Under the pieces are notes generated by a model. The model was not told where the DNA came from, ran no database searches, and was given only the letters and a program-made list of their open reading frames with translations. A DNA stretch of 64,000 nucleotides, taken from assembly GCF_004354985.1 (NCBI RefSeq), contig NZ_SMSK01000001.1, positions 372,001 to 436,000 on the forward strand, read 5' to 3'. Positions 45,273-54,187 of this stretch are shown here, one piece after another. Position numbers and translations under genes: made by a program. Numbering within the stretch: the first letter of the stretch is position 1; each line of letters begins with the position of its first letter. This stretch comes from Segetibacter sp. 3557_3 (lineage in GTDB: Bacteria; Bacteroidota; Bacteroidia; Chitinophagales; Chitinophagaceae).

Positions 45273-46001
45273 TTATAATTTACTGGTGATATGCTGGTAG
45301 TCGGTGAGAATAGTTTGAAGAAAAAAAAGCGGTTCGTGTTGCCTGCTCCGGATATGGAGTAATTGTTCGATTTTCTGTTGGGCCTGCAGTGCCAGCGTGG
45401 TGTTTCCGCTACGCCTTACTGCAACAATCACTTCTTTAACCAGCTCGAGATCGGCATCTTTAAGGTTTACCACCTCGGGATAAATCACCTCGTAATCTGC
45501 CGGGGTACCACTAACATACATGGTATCTTCAAGCTGTGTGCGTGGTGTTGTTTTGATAAGCGTTGTGCCGGCAACCATATCACCAAGCCGTTGCTTTCTT
45601 TCGGTTGCAGCTACCATAATCAGGCCTACCAAATGGGAAGAAATGGTGAAATCGACCAGGCGGAACAACCAGCGGATAAGGTATTGACCAAAGGTGGGAC
45701 GCTCTCCTGTGAGACTGATTACTTTTATTCCCATCGCTTTTTTACCCGCACTCTGACCGTTAAAAAAGAGTTCGGACAGCAGGTCGTAACAAAGAACAGG
45801 AACCCCTAACAGGAGTGGAAGCCATAACTGCTCCCCGAAAAAATCCAGCCCTGTAGATATCCTGAATACAACGACAATCAATATAATATAAGCAAAGATG
45901 ATCAGCCAATCAATTATATAGCCCAGGATACGATCACCAAGGCTCGCCAACTCGTATTCAATTTCAATATTCTGGCTGGTAATAACGTTTATACTGCTCA
46001 T
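45273..46001 (-). CDS. RDD family membrane protein
   Basis: 242 aa from ATG 46001 (MSSINVITSQNIEIEYEL); the longer frame to 46106 adds a region without a signal. RDD signature in ASLGDRILGYIIDWLIIFAY, with later KAMGIKVISL and GQYLIRWLFR. Four hydrophobic segments. RDD proteins are membrane proteins, some linked to ion transport. The soluble C-terminal tail (~155-242) is mixed polar. It is divergent from the SpoIIM-type gene at 46239, a conserved grouping with DUF58/MoxR genes. Confidence 0.9.
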   Translation of the reverse strand: MSSINVITSQNIEIEYELASLGDRILGYIIDWLIIFAYIILIVVVFRISTGLDFFGEQLWLPLLLGVPVLCYDLLSELFFNGQSAGKKAMGIKVISLTGERPTFGQYLIRWLFRLVDFTISSHLVGLIMVAATERKQRLGDMVAGTTLIKTTPRTQLEDTMYVSGTPADYEVIYPEVVNLKDADLELVKEVIVAVRRSGNTTLALQAQQKIEQLLHIRSRQHEPLFFLQTILTDYQHITSKL

Positions 46002-46238
46002 GGTTACTGCTGCAATTAATATCTTATTATTTGAAAAAGCATGCGAATTGTCTGTTATTTTTACAGCAGTACCGACCGGTTTGCATATATATTCAAATTG
46101 TTGCATAAATCTTAACTTGGTGGTTTACCCCGATGCCATAATAACAATGTGAACTGAGCGCGACCGAATGGCCAACCGGGCGAACGTAGCAAGGATGATA
46201 AATCGAACTTATGCGGTCGGTCAACAAAAAACACCAAT

Positions 46239-47270
46239 ATGCGTGAGGCGCAGTTTTTAAAGGAAAATGCCGATAAGTGGAAGCAATACGAAATGGAACT
46301 TGAGCAGCCGCACAACCCGGACCGGCTTGCAGACAACTTTATTGACCTTACCGACGACGTAGCTTACAGCCGCACATTTTACCCCAAGAGCAAAACCAGC
46401 AAATACCTGAATGGTCTGGCTGCATCCTTCCACCAAAAAATTTACAAAAACAAAAAAGAACAACGTTCGCGTATCTGGAACTTCTGGCAATTTGAATTGC
46501 CTTACCTGTTTGGATTTTACAGGCGCCAGTTTGCTTACGCGTTTCTCTTTTTTTTAGTTTTCTGCGCCATCGGTGCTTTGTCAGCAAAATATGATGAAAA
46601 CTTTATCAGGCTAATCCTTGGAGACGGCTATGTAAATATGACAAACGAAAATATTGAGCGGGGCGATCCTTTTGGCGTTTACAAGAAAGGTGACAGCCTG
46701 AATATGTTTTCGATGATCGCCTTTAATAACATCAGGGTAGCATTTATAGCATACATGCTTGGTGCAACCTTTGGTATTGGTACACTTTGGCTGTTATTGA
46801 GCAATGGTATGATGCTGGGGTCTTTTCAATATTATTTTTTTTCGAAAGGCCTTGGGTTTAAAAGTATTACCGTGATATTTATACACGGTACCCTGGAAAT
46901 ATGGTCAATTGTAATTGCAGGAGCTGCCGGGCTGATATTGGGTAACAGCCTTCTGTTTCCCGGTACCTATGCGCGTGGGGTTTCACTTGTAAAGGGAGGC
47001 CGGGACGGGCTGAAGATTGTTTTCGGTCTCATTCCGTTTTTTATCACTGCTGCATTCCTTGAAGGATTTGTTACGCGTTACGATCGTATGCCGCTGTGGC
47101 TGAGCTTGAGCATTCTTGGTGCAAGCCTGCTCTTTATTACCTGGTATTTTTTTCTTTATCCAATATGGCTGCACAGGCAGATCGCTTCTTCCAATAAGCA
47201 GATCAAACCTGTAACCAGCAACCAAAACTTTACCGCGTGGCTGAACCAAAAACTGAGCTCAGAAAAGTGA
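46239..47270 (+). CDS. SpoIIM-like (stage II sporulation protein M family) membrane protein
   Basis: 343 aa. Residues 1-85 are soluble (MREAQFLKENADKWKQYEME), then six or so hydrophobic segments, including FAYAFLFFLVFCAIGALSA, FNNIRVAFIAYMLGATFGIG, and GTLEIWSIVIAGAAGLILG, which carries the conserved HGTLE of the SpoIIM/DUF95 family. Bacteroidota do not sporulate in this way; the family is a general membrane protein. It overlaps the next gene by 34 bp and heads the operon to DUF58. Confidence 0.9.
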   Translation: MREAQFLKENADKWKQYEMELEQPHNPDRLADNFIDLTDDVAYSRTFYPKSKTSKYLNGLAASFHQKIYKNKKEQRSRIWNFWQFELPYLFGFYRRQFAYAFLFFLVFCAIGALSAKYDENFIRLILGDGYVNMTNENIERGDPFGVYKKGDSLNMFSMIAFNNIRVAFIAYMLGATFGIGTLWLLLSNGMMLGSFQYYFFSKGLGFKSITVIFIHGTLEIWSIVIAGAAGLILGNSLLFPGTYARGVSLVKGGRDGLKIVFGLIPFFITAAFLEGFVTRYDRMPLWLSLSILGASLLFITWYFFLYPIWLHRQIASSNKQIKPVTSNQNFTAWLNQKLSSEK

Positions 47271-48118
47271 GGGACTTCGGTGAGATTATTACCGACACTT
47301 TTATTTTCATAACCCAAAATTTCAAACCCTTGCTGGCTTCCTTTTTTGGAATCGCAGGGGTGTTTATGCTGGCCTCGACTATAGTAAACGGTTTCTATCA
47401 ATCGCGCGCCGGCAACCTCTTCCGCGACATATTTATGAGCGGGAGAACCACCGAGGTTATGGATCTTTCCTTTTTCGGAACTACCTATTTTCTACTGCTG
47501 GTATTGACCCTGGCTAACTTAACAGCAATGAAAGTGGCCATTATTGCCTACATGAAAGTTTACGACCAAAAAGGCAGGCAGGTACCGGAAATGGCTGAAG
47601 TTTGGGAGGAGTTTAAAAAGTATTTTCTAAAAGTGCTCGTTTATTCTATACCGTTACTCCTGCTGATTATTGCTGGAACGGTGCTGTGTATAGCTCCCGG
47701 GGTTTACCTGATGGTTGTTTTGGTGCCCTTTGAAATCATGCTGATGGTTGAGGACCGATCATTCTCCGATGCATTTTCGCGTTGTTTCGACCTGATCAAA
47801 AACAATTTCTGGATGTCGCTTGGGGTGTACTTTGTATGTTACCTGATTTATTCATGCAGCGCCGGTATCATCGGCTTTGTGGTTGCCATATTAGGTGGGG
47901 CATTGTCGTACTTCACCACCAAAGATGTCGGGCAAACACTCGCGGTCGGAACATCCATCCTAAACATCTTCAGCTTTCTGTTTTTTATCGTCTATTTCGT
48001 AGGGGCAGTGCTTAATTATTACAACCTTGTCGAACGTTATGATGGCACAGGTATGCTGAAGCGCCTGGATCACCTGGGAACAAATTCGGACCATCATCAA
48101 ATTGAAGAACAGTATTAA
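47237..48118 (+). CDS. Multi-pass membrane protein of the SpoIIM/DUF58 cluster
   Basis: 293 aa with about six hydrophobic segments; soluble N-terminus RKVRDFGEIITDTFIFITQN, then FKPLLASFFGIAGVFMLAS, and the long helices LVYSIPLLLLIIAGTVLCIA and YLMVVLVPFEIMLMVEDRSF. It resembles the DUF975/glycerophosphodiesterase-type membrane domain. Its start overlaps the upstream gene by 34 bp and its stop overlaps the next ATG by 1 nt (TAATG). Function unknown. Confidence 0.75.
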   Translation: MAEPKTELRKVRDFGEIITDTFIFITQNFKPLLASFFGIAGVFMLASTIVNGFYQSRAGNLFRDIFMSGRTTEVMDLSFFGTTYFLLLVLTLANLTAMKVAIIAYMKVYDQKGRQVPEMAEVWEEFKKYFLKVLVYSIPLLLLIIAGTVLCIAPGVYLMVVLVPFEIMLMVEDRSFSDAFSRCFDLIKNNFWMSLGVYFVCYLIYSCSAGIIGFVVAILGGALSYFTTKDVGQTLAVGTSILNIFSFLFFIVYFVGAVLNYYNLVERYDGTGMLKRLDHLGTNSDHHQIEEQY

Positions 48119-48885
48119 TGAAGCCTTTAGTACTGCTGTTATGTGGATGTTTGCTGGCCACTGTTCTGCAAGCGCAACTTGTACCCCGGCAGGACTCAAC
48201 CAAGGGCCACCGCTACCATAATGGTTATTTCAATTCTCCAAAGCTACTTAGCGAAAAGCTGTTGCGTTATGATAGCAGTGTTGTTAACGAGCGTTCTTTT
48301 AAGCCCTCAACCATCGACCGGTACAAGCAGGATCCTGATTTTAATTATGAGCGGCTTGTAGAACCACCGCAGAGTTGGTGGGATCGCTTCTGGGCGTGGT
48401 TCTGGCTTAAAGTGGCAGAAGTGCTGAGTACCCCCGAAGGTAAAACCACGCTTTGGACCGTTTTTACCCTGCTTGCTATAGCGATAATCATCTATTTCAT
48501 TAACCGGGTTACCGGGATGAATAAGACCAGCTTGTTTGGAAAACATAGTGGTGCAGGAGGTTACACAACCGGGGTAGAAGATATACACGGGATCTCTTTT
48601 GATGAAGAGATAGCCAAAGCAAAGGCATCAGGAGACTACCGGCTTGCACTCAGACTTATGTACCTGAAGGCGCTTAAAAAAATGTCGGACACCAGCCAGA
48701 TCAGCTGGCAGATAAACAAGACCAATACCGACTACCTCAACGAAACATCGGGTAAAACCTGGTTCCCTGTTTTTCGTAGTCTCACCTTTAGTTTTGAATA
48801 CGCCTGGTATGGCGATTTACCATTAAACAAGGAGCATTTTACCGTTTTGGAAAATCAATTTATTGAACTTGACCATCAATTATAA
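48118..48885 (+). CDS. DUF4129-containing membrane protein
   Basis: 255 aa. Signal peptide (LVLLLCGCLLATVLQAQ), periplasmic N-terminal part (~20-110), one transmembrane helix (TLWTVFTLLAIAIIIYFINR) and a cytoplasmic C-terminal DUF4129 domain with GDYRLALRLMYLKALKKMSD and FRSLTFSFEYAWYGD. DUF4129 proteins are typical partners of MoxR and DUF58. It starts with a 1-nt overlap and ends 3 bp before the next start. Confidence 0.85.
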   Translation: MKPLVLLLCGCLLATVLQAQLVPRQDSTKGHRYHNGYFNSPKLLSEKLLRYDSSVVNERSFKPSTIDRYKQDPDFNYERLVEPPQSWWDRFWAWFWLKVAEVLSTPEGKTTLWTVFTLLAIAIIIYFINRVTGMNKTSLFGKHSGAGGYTTGVEDIHGISFDEEIAKAKASGDYRLALRLMYLKALKKMSDTSQISWQINKTNTDYLNETSGKTWFPVFRSLTFSFEYAWYGDLPLNKEHFTVLENQFIELDHQL

Positions 48886-48888
48886 TTT

Positions 48889-50073
48889 TTGAAAGGCTAC
48901 AGAAATTTTTTAGTTGTATTCACCCTGCTTTTTGCCTTATACATCGTTGCGGAATTAAACAAACCCAAAGCGATCAACTGGGAAATAAGCCTTAGTAAGG
49001 ACGACAAGGATCCTTATGGAGCTTATGTATTATTTAAATCCTTAAAAGAGCTTCTTCCAACAGCTGCAATTGAATCATATCGCACACCGGTTTATAACCA
49101 GGTAAATAATTATACAGGTCGCAATGGTGCATACCTGATTATTTCGCCTGATTTCAAACCATCCGGAGAAGACCTGGCGGAGCTGGACCGTTTTGTTCGT
49201 CGTGGCAATGTTGCACTGATATCCGCCAGCGACTTTGCCAAATCGCTGCAGCGTAAGCTCAGGTTCACCACTTCGTCGCGCATGAGCCTGGGCTTAATGG
49301 ATTCCACAAGCGTTAACCTCGTAAATCCACAACTGCGCAACAACAGCAATTATGTTTTCCGTCGCATGACAATAGATGAATATTTCTCCAAGATCGATAC
49401 CGCAAACAGTACCGTACTTGGCATAAACGATCGTGGCAGGCCCAACTTTATCCGCGTAAAAAGTGGGGCAGGAGTGTACCTCGTGCACGCCGCACCGTTA
49501 TGCTTTAGTAATTACTTTATGCTTTACCGAAATAATGCATCGTATACGTCAAAAGTGCTTTCATACCTTCCGCAAAATACAAATCGCTTGTTTTGGGACG
49601 AGTATTACAAGCTGGGGCCAACAGGACCTACAACACCGCTCAGGTTTATCCTGTCCAATCCTTATTTGCTGGCAGCTTTCCGTTTGGGGCTAATTGCCCT
49701 GGTTTTATATGTGCTTTTTGAAATGAAAAGACGGCAGCGAATCATTCCGGTAATTGAACCGTTAAAAAACACCACGCTTGAATTTGCAAAAACGATTGCC
49801 GGACTTTACTACCAGCAGAAAGACAACCAGGGAATTGCACGTAAAAAGATCAATTACTTTCTTGATTTTGTACGTAACAGGTATTTTATTCCAACCACCG
49901 CCCTGGATAGTACCTTTCTGAATACACTGTCGCAAAAAAGCGGGGTAGCGCTAAGCGAAGTAGAACCATTAGTGGCCAGCCTGAGGGAGATCGACTATGA
50001 CTATCCCGTTAGCGATACTTTGTTGCTGACGCTGAACACGCAAATTGATAATTTTTATAAACAGGTAAAATGA
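48889..50073 (+). CDS. DUF4350-containing membrane protein
   Basis: 394 aa, starting with TTG at 48889. Residues 1-20 form a membrane helix (RNFLVVFTLLFALYIVAELN); next is a domain like DUF4350 (DPYGAYVLFKSLKELLP, YLIISPDFKPSGEDLAELDR, RRGNVALISASDF). A second helix lies at ~265-285 (LLAAFRLGLIALVLYVLFEM), and a soluble C-terminus follows. It ends in an ATGA overlap with moxR. Its role in the MoxR cluster is unknown. Confidence 0.8.
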   Translation: MKGYRNFLVVFTLLFALYIVAELNKPKAINWEISLSKDDKDPYGAYVLFKSLKELLPTAAIESYRTPVYNQVNNYTGRNGAYLIISPDFKPSGEDLAELDRFVRRGNVALISASDFAKSLQRKLRFTTSSRMSLGLMDSTSVNLVNPQLRNNSNYVFRRMTIDEYFSKIDTANSTVLGINDRGRPNFIRVKSGAGVYLVHAAPLCFSNYFMLYRNNASYTSKVLSYLPQNTNRLFWDEYYKLGPTGPTTPLRFILSNPYLLAAFRLGLIALVLYVLFEMKRRQRIIPVIEPLKNTTLEFAKTIAGLYYQQKDNQGIARKKINYFLDFVRNRYFIPTTALDSTFLNTLSQKSGVALSEVEPLVASLREIDYDYPVSDTLLLTLNTQIDNFYKQVK

Positions 50074-51050
50074 TCGACCAGGAAAATATTGAACAACGGC
50101 CGGATGTTGGAAGGCTGAACAATGCCGTTGCAAGACTAAAGGAAGAGATCGCGAAAGTAATTGTGGGGCAGGAACTCATGATCGAGTTGCTGTTGGCAGC
50201 CATCCTCGCGGATGGGCATGTGCTGATTGAAGGTGTTCCGGGCGTGGCTAAAACCCTTACGGCAAAATTACTGGCTCGATGTATCGACGTTCCGTTCAAC
50301 AGGATCCAGTTTACGCCAGACCTGATGCCCAGTGATGTCATTGGCACCTCTGTCTTCAACCCGCAATCCACCAACTTCAGCTTTAGAAAAGGTCCCATCT
50401 TTAGCAGCGTTGTTTTAATTGACGAAATTAACCGGTCACCTGCAAAAACCCAGGCTGCATTGTTTGAGGTGATGGAAGAGAAACAAATCACCTATGATGG
50501 TGTTACCTACCCCATGCCAACACCATTCCTGGTATTGGCTACACAAAACCCTGTTGAGCAGGAGGGCACCTACCGTTTACCCGAAGCACAACTTGATCGT
50601 TTTCTTTTTAAGGTAGAGGTCAACTATCCAACGCTTGAGCAGGAGGTGCAAATATTACAGTATAGTCACAGCGGCAAAACAACCCACTTTAGCAACGAAG
50701 TAAACCCCGTATTATCGGCGGCTGAAGTACAGGAATTCCGGAACGTTGTTAATAGCATCTTCATCGAGCAGAAGGTGATGCGATACATCGCCGAGCTGGT
50801 GCACGAGACCCGGAACAATAAGTCCATCTACCTCGGGGGTTCACCGCGTGCATCCGTAGCCGTATTGCGTTCTGCAAAGGCGATGGCTGCCATGAGTGGG
50901 CGCGACTTTGTTACCCCTGATGATGTTATCAAAGTGTTGCCGGCCGTACTCCGGCACAGGCTATTGCTCACCCCCGAAAAGGAAATGGAAGGCGGCACAC
51001 CCGACGAAGTCATCGCAGCAATTATCAAGAAAATCGAAGTACCAAGATAA
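50070..51050 (+). CDS. MoxR-family AAA+ ATPase
   Basis: 326 aa. Walker A in IEGVPGVAKTLTAKLLA, Walker B in SVVLIDEINRSPAKTQAALF, then MEEKQITYDGVTYPMPTPF, sensor 1 LATQNPVEQEGTYRLPEAQL and sensor 2 GGSPRASVAVLRSAKAMA. MoxR ATPases act as chaperones that activate or insert metal into partner proteins. ATGA overlap with the DUF4350 gene and a DUF58 gene 59 bp later make a classic cluster. Confidence 0.95.
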   Translation: MIDQENIEQRPDVGRLNNAVARLKEEIAKVIVGQELMIELLLAAILADGHVLIEGVPGVAKTLTAKLLARCIDVPFNRIQFTPDLMPSDVIGTSVFNPQSTNFSFRKGPIFSSVVLIDEINRSPAKTQAALFEVMEEKQITYDGVTYPMPTPFLVLATQNPVEQEGTYRLPEAQLDRFLFKVEVNYPTLEQEVQILQYSHSGKTTHFSNEVNPVLSAAEVQEFRNVVNSIFIEQKVMRYIAELVHETRNNKSIYLGGSPRASVAVLRSAKAMAAMSGRDFVTPDDVIKVLPAVLRHRLLLTPEKEMEGGTPDEVIAAIIKKIEVPR

Positions 51051-51109
51051 ACGTCATCCCTTCTGCGATGATAACCGCCTACGGCTTTGGATTGTCGAAC
51101 GTCTCCATT

Positions 51110-52456
51110 ATGAAGCGAACCTGGTCATATTATATTGGCTCTCTTTTTCTCACCTCCCGGTTTTACCTGGGCATGGTGGGTTGCGCAATATTTTTCATTT
51201 TCCGTTTTTTTCTTCCCTGGCTGGGCATCCTGCCGTACGTTGCACTGTTAATATTCATATGCCTTGTTGTGGCCGATTACTTGTTTTTGTTTGCTACAAA
51301 AGATGGTATTAGGGCCTGGCGATCCCATGCGGAACGTTTTAGCAATGGCGATGAAAATCCTGTCCAAATCCGCCTGAGTAGCCGCTATGGGCATAGTGTG
51401 CTGGCCCAGGTAATCGATGAAATTCCCCACCAGTTTCAGCGGAGAGATGTCTTGTTTGGGTCAACCATCCCCGCAGGTGGTACCATTGTAATTGACTACA
51501 ACTTGCGACCCGTAAAACGCGGTGTCTATAATTTCGGCAGTATCCAGGTTTACATCAAGGGGTTCTTCAGGTTGGTCAGTCGCCGTTACCAATTCAGGCA
51601 ACATGCCGATGTACCCGTTTATCCTTCCTATATCCAGATGCGCAAATACCAGTTGATGGCAATTAGTCATCGCCTCAGCGAAATCGGCATAAAAAAGGTT
51701 CGCCGGCTTGGGCACAGCATGGAGTTTGAGCAGATCAGGGATTACGTGCAGGGCGATGATTACCGTACCTTAAACTGGAAAGCAACTGCAAGAAAAGGAG
51801 GCTTAATGGTAAACAACTTTACCGACGAAAAAAGCCAGCAACTGTACTGCATCATCGACAAAGGCCGTGTAATGAAGATGCCGTTTGAGGGTTTGAGTTT
51901 GCTGGATTATGCCATCAACGCCACCCTGGTCCTGAGCAACGTTGCACTCTTAAAGGAGGACAAAGCAGGACTGATTACGTTTAGCGAAAAGGTGGGTGCG
52001 TTTCTTCCTGCGAATAAAAAGCCCACCCAAATGCAACTTATACTCGAGCTTTTGTACAACCAGAAAACGCGCTACCTCGAGAGCGACTATGAACAGTTGT
52101 ATGTGGAACTGCGCAGAAAGGTAAACCAGCGAAGCCTGGTGTTGTTGTTTACGAATTTCGAGTCGCTGAACGGTATGCGAAGGCAATTGCCTTACCTGCG
52201 TAAAATCGCGCAACATCATTTGCTCGTAACCGTCTTTTTCGAAAACACCGAACTAAAAGCGGTTTTAAACGCTCCGGCAAATACGGTCGAGGAAGTGTAT
52301 ACCAAAACGATCGCCGAAAAGTTTGCTTACGAAAAAAGGCTCATCGCAAAAGAACTGGAGCAGTTTGGCATCACCTCAATCTTAACCCCGCCCGCCCAAC
52401 TCACCGTGCAGGCACTCAACAAATACCTCGAGTTAAAGGCCCGGCAATCCGGATAA
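51110..52456 (+). CDS. DUF58 protein
   Basis: 448 aa from ATG 51110 (MKRTWSYYIGSLFLTSRFYL), 59 bp after moxR; an ATG at 51068 would put 14 extra residues ahead of the membrane helices. N-terminal helices (FYLGMVGCAIFFIFRFFLPW, YVALLIFICLVVADYLFLF) precede a soluble part with the DUF58 core EFEQIRDYVQGDDYRTLNW followed by KATARKGGLMVNNF. A VWA-like domain follows. DUF58 proteins are MoxR partners of unknown activity. Confidence 0.9.
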   Translation: MKRTWSYYIGSLFLTSRFYLGMVGCAIFFIFRFFLPWLGILPYVALLIFICLVVADYLFLFATKDGIRAWRSHAERFSNGDENPVQIRLSSRYGHSVLAQVIDEIPHQFQRRDVLFGSTIPAGGTIVIDYNLRPVKRGVYNFGSIQVYIKGFFRLVSRRYQFRQHADVPVYPSYIQMRKYQLMAISHRLSEIGIKKVRRLGHSMEFEQIRDYVQGDDYRTLNWKATARKGGLMVNNFTDEKSQQLYCIIDKGRVMKMPFEGLSLLDYAINATLVLSNVALLKEDKAGLITFSEKVGAFLPANKKPTQMQLILELLYNQKTRYLESDYEQLYVELRRKVNQRSLVLLFTNFESLNGMRRQLPYLRKIAQHHLLVTVFFENTELKAVLNAPANTVEEVYTKTIAEKFAYEKRLIAKELEQFGITSILTPPAQLTVQALNKYLELKARQSG

Positions 52457-52802
52457 TCCACGAAGCAGATCCCGAACGGACCAACTCGGGTTAAAGCAGG
52501 AAGATTTTTTTGGACCAGGCGATGGGAGCGCTATTTGGCTGCCGTTGCGTCGCACTCTTGTACAGATGAAGCTAGAGGCAACCGAGAAAAAATTAAAAAT
52601 TAAAAATTAAAAAAGAAGAGCGACTGCTATGTTGAAGTGTTTTGCTCAGCAAACTGTTCAACTTATCAACCAATCAACCTCTCAACTTATTAACTTTTCA
52701 ACCAATCAACCTCTCAACTTATCAACTGTTCAACAAATCACCAATCAACTTGCCCTGATCAATCCGCCAATCCGATAATCCGCAATCCGCCAATCCAACA
52801 AT
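52457..52802. other. 346-bp repeat-rich spacer
   Basis: Contains dispersed element copy B (52505-52570), an AATTAAAAATTAAAA block (52590-52613), and irregular short direct repeats (52651-52806). No gene is seen. Confidence 0.6.
52505..52570 (+). repeat. Dispersed intergenic element, copy B
   Basis: TTTTTTGGACCAGGC, 10 nt, CTATTTGGC, then TTGCGTCGCACTC; same block order as copy A at 25371-25436. Confidence 0.6.
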
Positions 52803-52806
52803 CTAA
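52590..52806 (+). repeat. Short irregular tandem and dispersed repeats
   Basis: Successive parts are AATTAAAA copies, then TCAAC-based repeats including CAATCAACCTCTCAACTTAT at 52671 and again at 52703 (32 bp apart), then AATCCGCCAATCC-type repeats. The shared unit of the 32-bp spaced pair extends to 25 bp. It looks like slippage or recombination of short words; the low-complexity A/C/T composition differs from the nearby genes. Confidence 0.75.
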
Positions 52807-53165
52807 ATCCCCGAGTCAAGTATTTGTCGAACATAGGCACTTCGAAGACAGGCGGGCATTAATGATTGCACCTGCTGTTCAGTGGCATCGTCATACCCAT
52901 GCATAAATGCGGAGAAGGCATAGACAAATATCGTCTCTACCGCATTTTTTTCCGGGGGACTGCCATGCTCGTAGATGCCCTCGGCAACATCGAAACATTG
53001 CTTCACACTGGGAAAATCGTGCGCAAGTATCTTCGCCTTTGTATAGTCAACAAGGCACGCCAGGCTTTTGTATAAACTTTGATTGGGGACTTTCGTGTTT
53101 GCTGCCGGCAGAAATCCGGGAAGTTTTGGTAACAGCTGATCTGCAACCCTGTTTGTTGTTTGCAT
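52803..53165 (-). CDS. Hypothetical protein, small soluble
   Basis: 120 aa, no signal peptide or membrane helix. It is helical by composition: SLYKSLACLVDYTKAKILAH, FPSVKQCFDVAEGIYEHGS and ETIFVYAFSAFMHGYDDA. I do not recognise the family. It lies alone just beyond the repeat region and its stop touches the repeat zone. Codon use looks coding. Confidence 0.6.
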   Translation of the reverse strand: MQTTNRVADQLLPKLPGFLPAANTKVPNQSLYKSLACLVDYTKAKILAHDFPSVKQCFDVAEGIYEHGSPPEKNAVETIFVYAFSAFMHGYDDATEQQVQSLMPACLRSAYVRQILDSGI

Positions 53166-53521
53166 ATGGAGGTATTAAGCAGAGGCCAGGGTAAGAGTAT
53201 GGCAAGCTGGTCTCATATTACGATTTTTCAAATTGCGTACCATTTCAATATCCCGGGAACGAAATCATCGAGCGTTCATAATCAGGTGAGTAAAAGCGGC
53301 TAGCAAAAGCCTGGGTAACTGGTCAAGCCTGCTGCAAAACCCGAAGCAGATTTTCCGGGTAATTAATTGATCAAATGGGCGCACGATGGTTTCCCCAAAC
53401 CTTGTTTATGGGGCTGTCCAATGCTATCTATAAGCCACCTAGAATACCATCAGGTTCAAGCCGGAGATTTACCCCGTTATTGGTTAATTACGTAGCACGG
53501 CTTAGTAGTGAACCGATGTTG
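53166..53521. other. 356-bp intergenic region, nothing recognised
   Basis: Between two minus-strand genes. No frame with coding character and no clear terminator or RNA gene. Confidence 0.35.
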
Positions 53522-54034
53522 CTAGCTTGCAGATTTAAGCACCCTGACCGTAACCGACAACTGGCCAACGTGCCGCATCGTATGTTCCGCAGCATGAAAC
53601 AACAATCCCAAAACATTTGAAGGAATTTGTGCCCGTCCAACCAACCTGGGCTCTTCCAGCAACCGCGCATCTGTATTGCCGAGTTTTTCCAGTGCTTTGT
53701 CTACCTGCAAATAGAAGGTATCAACAAGTGTAACCGGCGAGACATCAGCGGGCATTCCTTCCAGCCGCAAGTAGTTGAACTGTTCCTCTCTCAAGCTTTC
53801 GCCACGGGCATAAGTAAACAGCCGGTCAAGCACACCCGTTAAGTGTTGTAAGTGAAACGCCGGCGATGCTACACCCGCAGGTTTCTCCCATAGGAGTGCA
53901 GGAGGAAATCCCGTCATCATCTCGCCAACCTCTTGCCGGGCTTGTAATAGTGCATGTGCAACAGGTTGCAGTAGCCCCGGAATGTTTTCAACCTGGCCAC
54001 GTTGCCAAAATTCCCGTTGATTTTCATCAGCCAT
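53522..54034 (-). CDS. DinB-like family protein
   Basis: 170 aa from ATG 54034 (MADENQREFWQRGQVENIPG); the frame to 54091 adds 19 residues. Four-helix-bundle DinB pattern: ALLQARQEVGEMMTGFPPAL, then SPAFHLQHLTGVLDRLFTYA and LLFHAAEHTMRHVGQLSVTV near the C-terminus. The spaced His residues are the metal ligands of DinB/YfiT proteins. Many of these enzymes move low-molecular-weight thiols; the activity here is unknown. Confidence 0.85.
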   Translation of the reverse strand: MADENQREFWQRGQVENIPGLLQPVAHALLQARQEVGEMMTGFPPALLWEKPAGVASPAFHLQHLTGVLDRLFTYARGESLREEQFNYLRLEGMPADVSPVTLVDTFYLQVDKALEKLGNTDARLLEEPRLVGRAQIPSNVLGLLFHAAEHTMRHVGQLSVTVRVLKSAS

Positions 54035-54187
54035 GAATATGTGTTTATATGGTGCAGTATATTGATTAAACGTAACCCAAAGTGCATTCAACGCCGCAGG
54101 GTAATTCAGGCTTATTTACCTCTAATTCATCTGGTTACTGATTCTTTTCACGGGATCAATGAATCCGGCATTGTTGACGCAAGGTTG

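Noticed and set aside
46239-47270. Sporulation gene
   Set aside because: The SpoIIM name reflects the family only; the genomic context is a MoxR/DUF58 cluster and the phylum does not make endospores.
52651-52806. CRISPR-like spacing of short repeats
   Set aside because: The repeated words are short and irregular, the intervening pieces vary and share the same words, and no cas gene is nearby.
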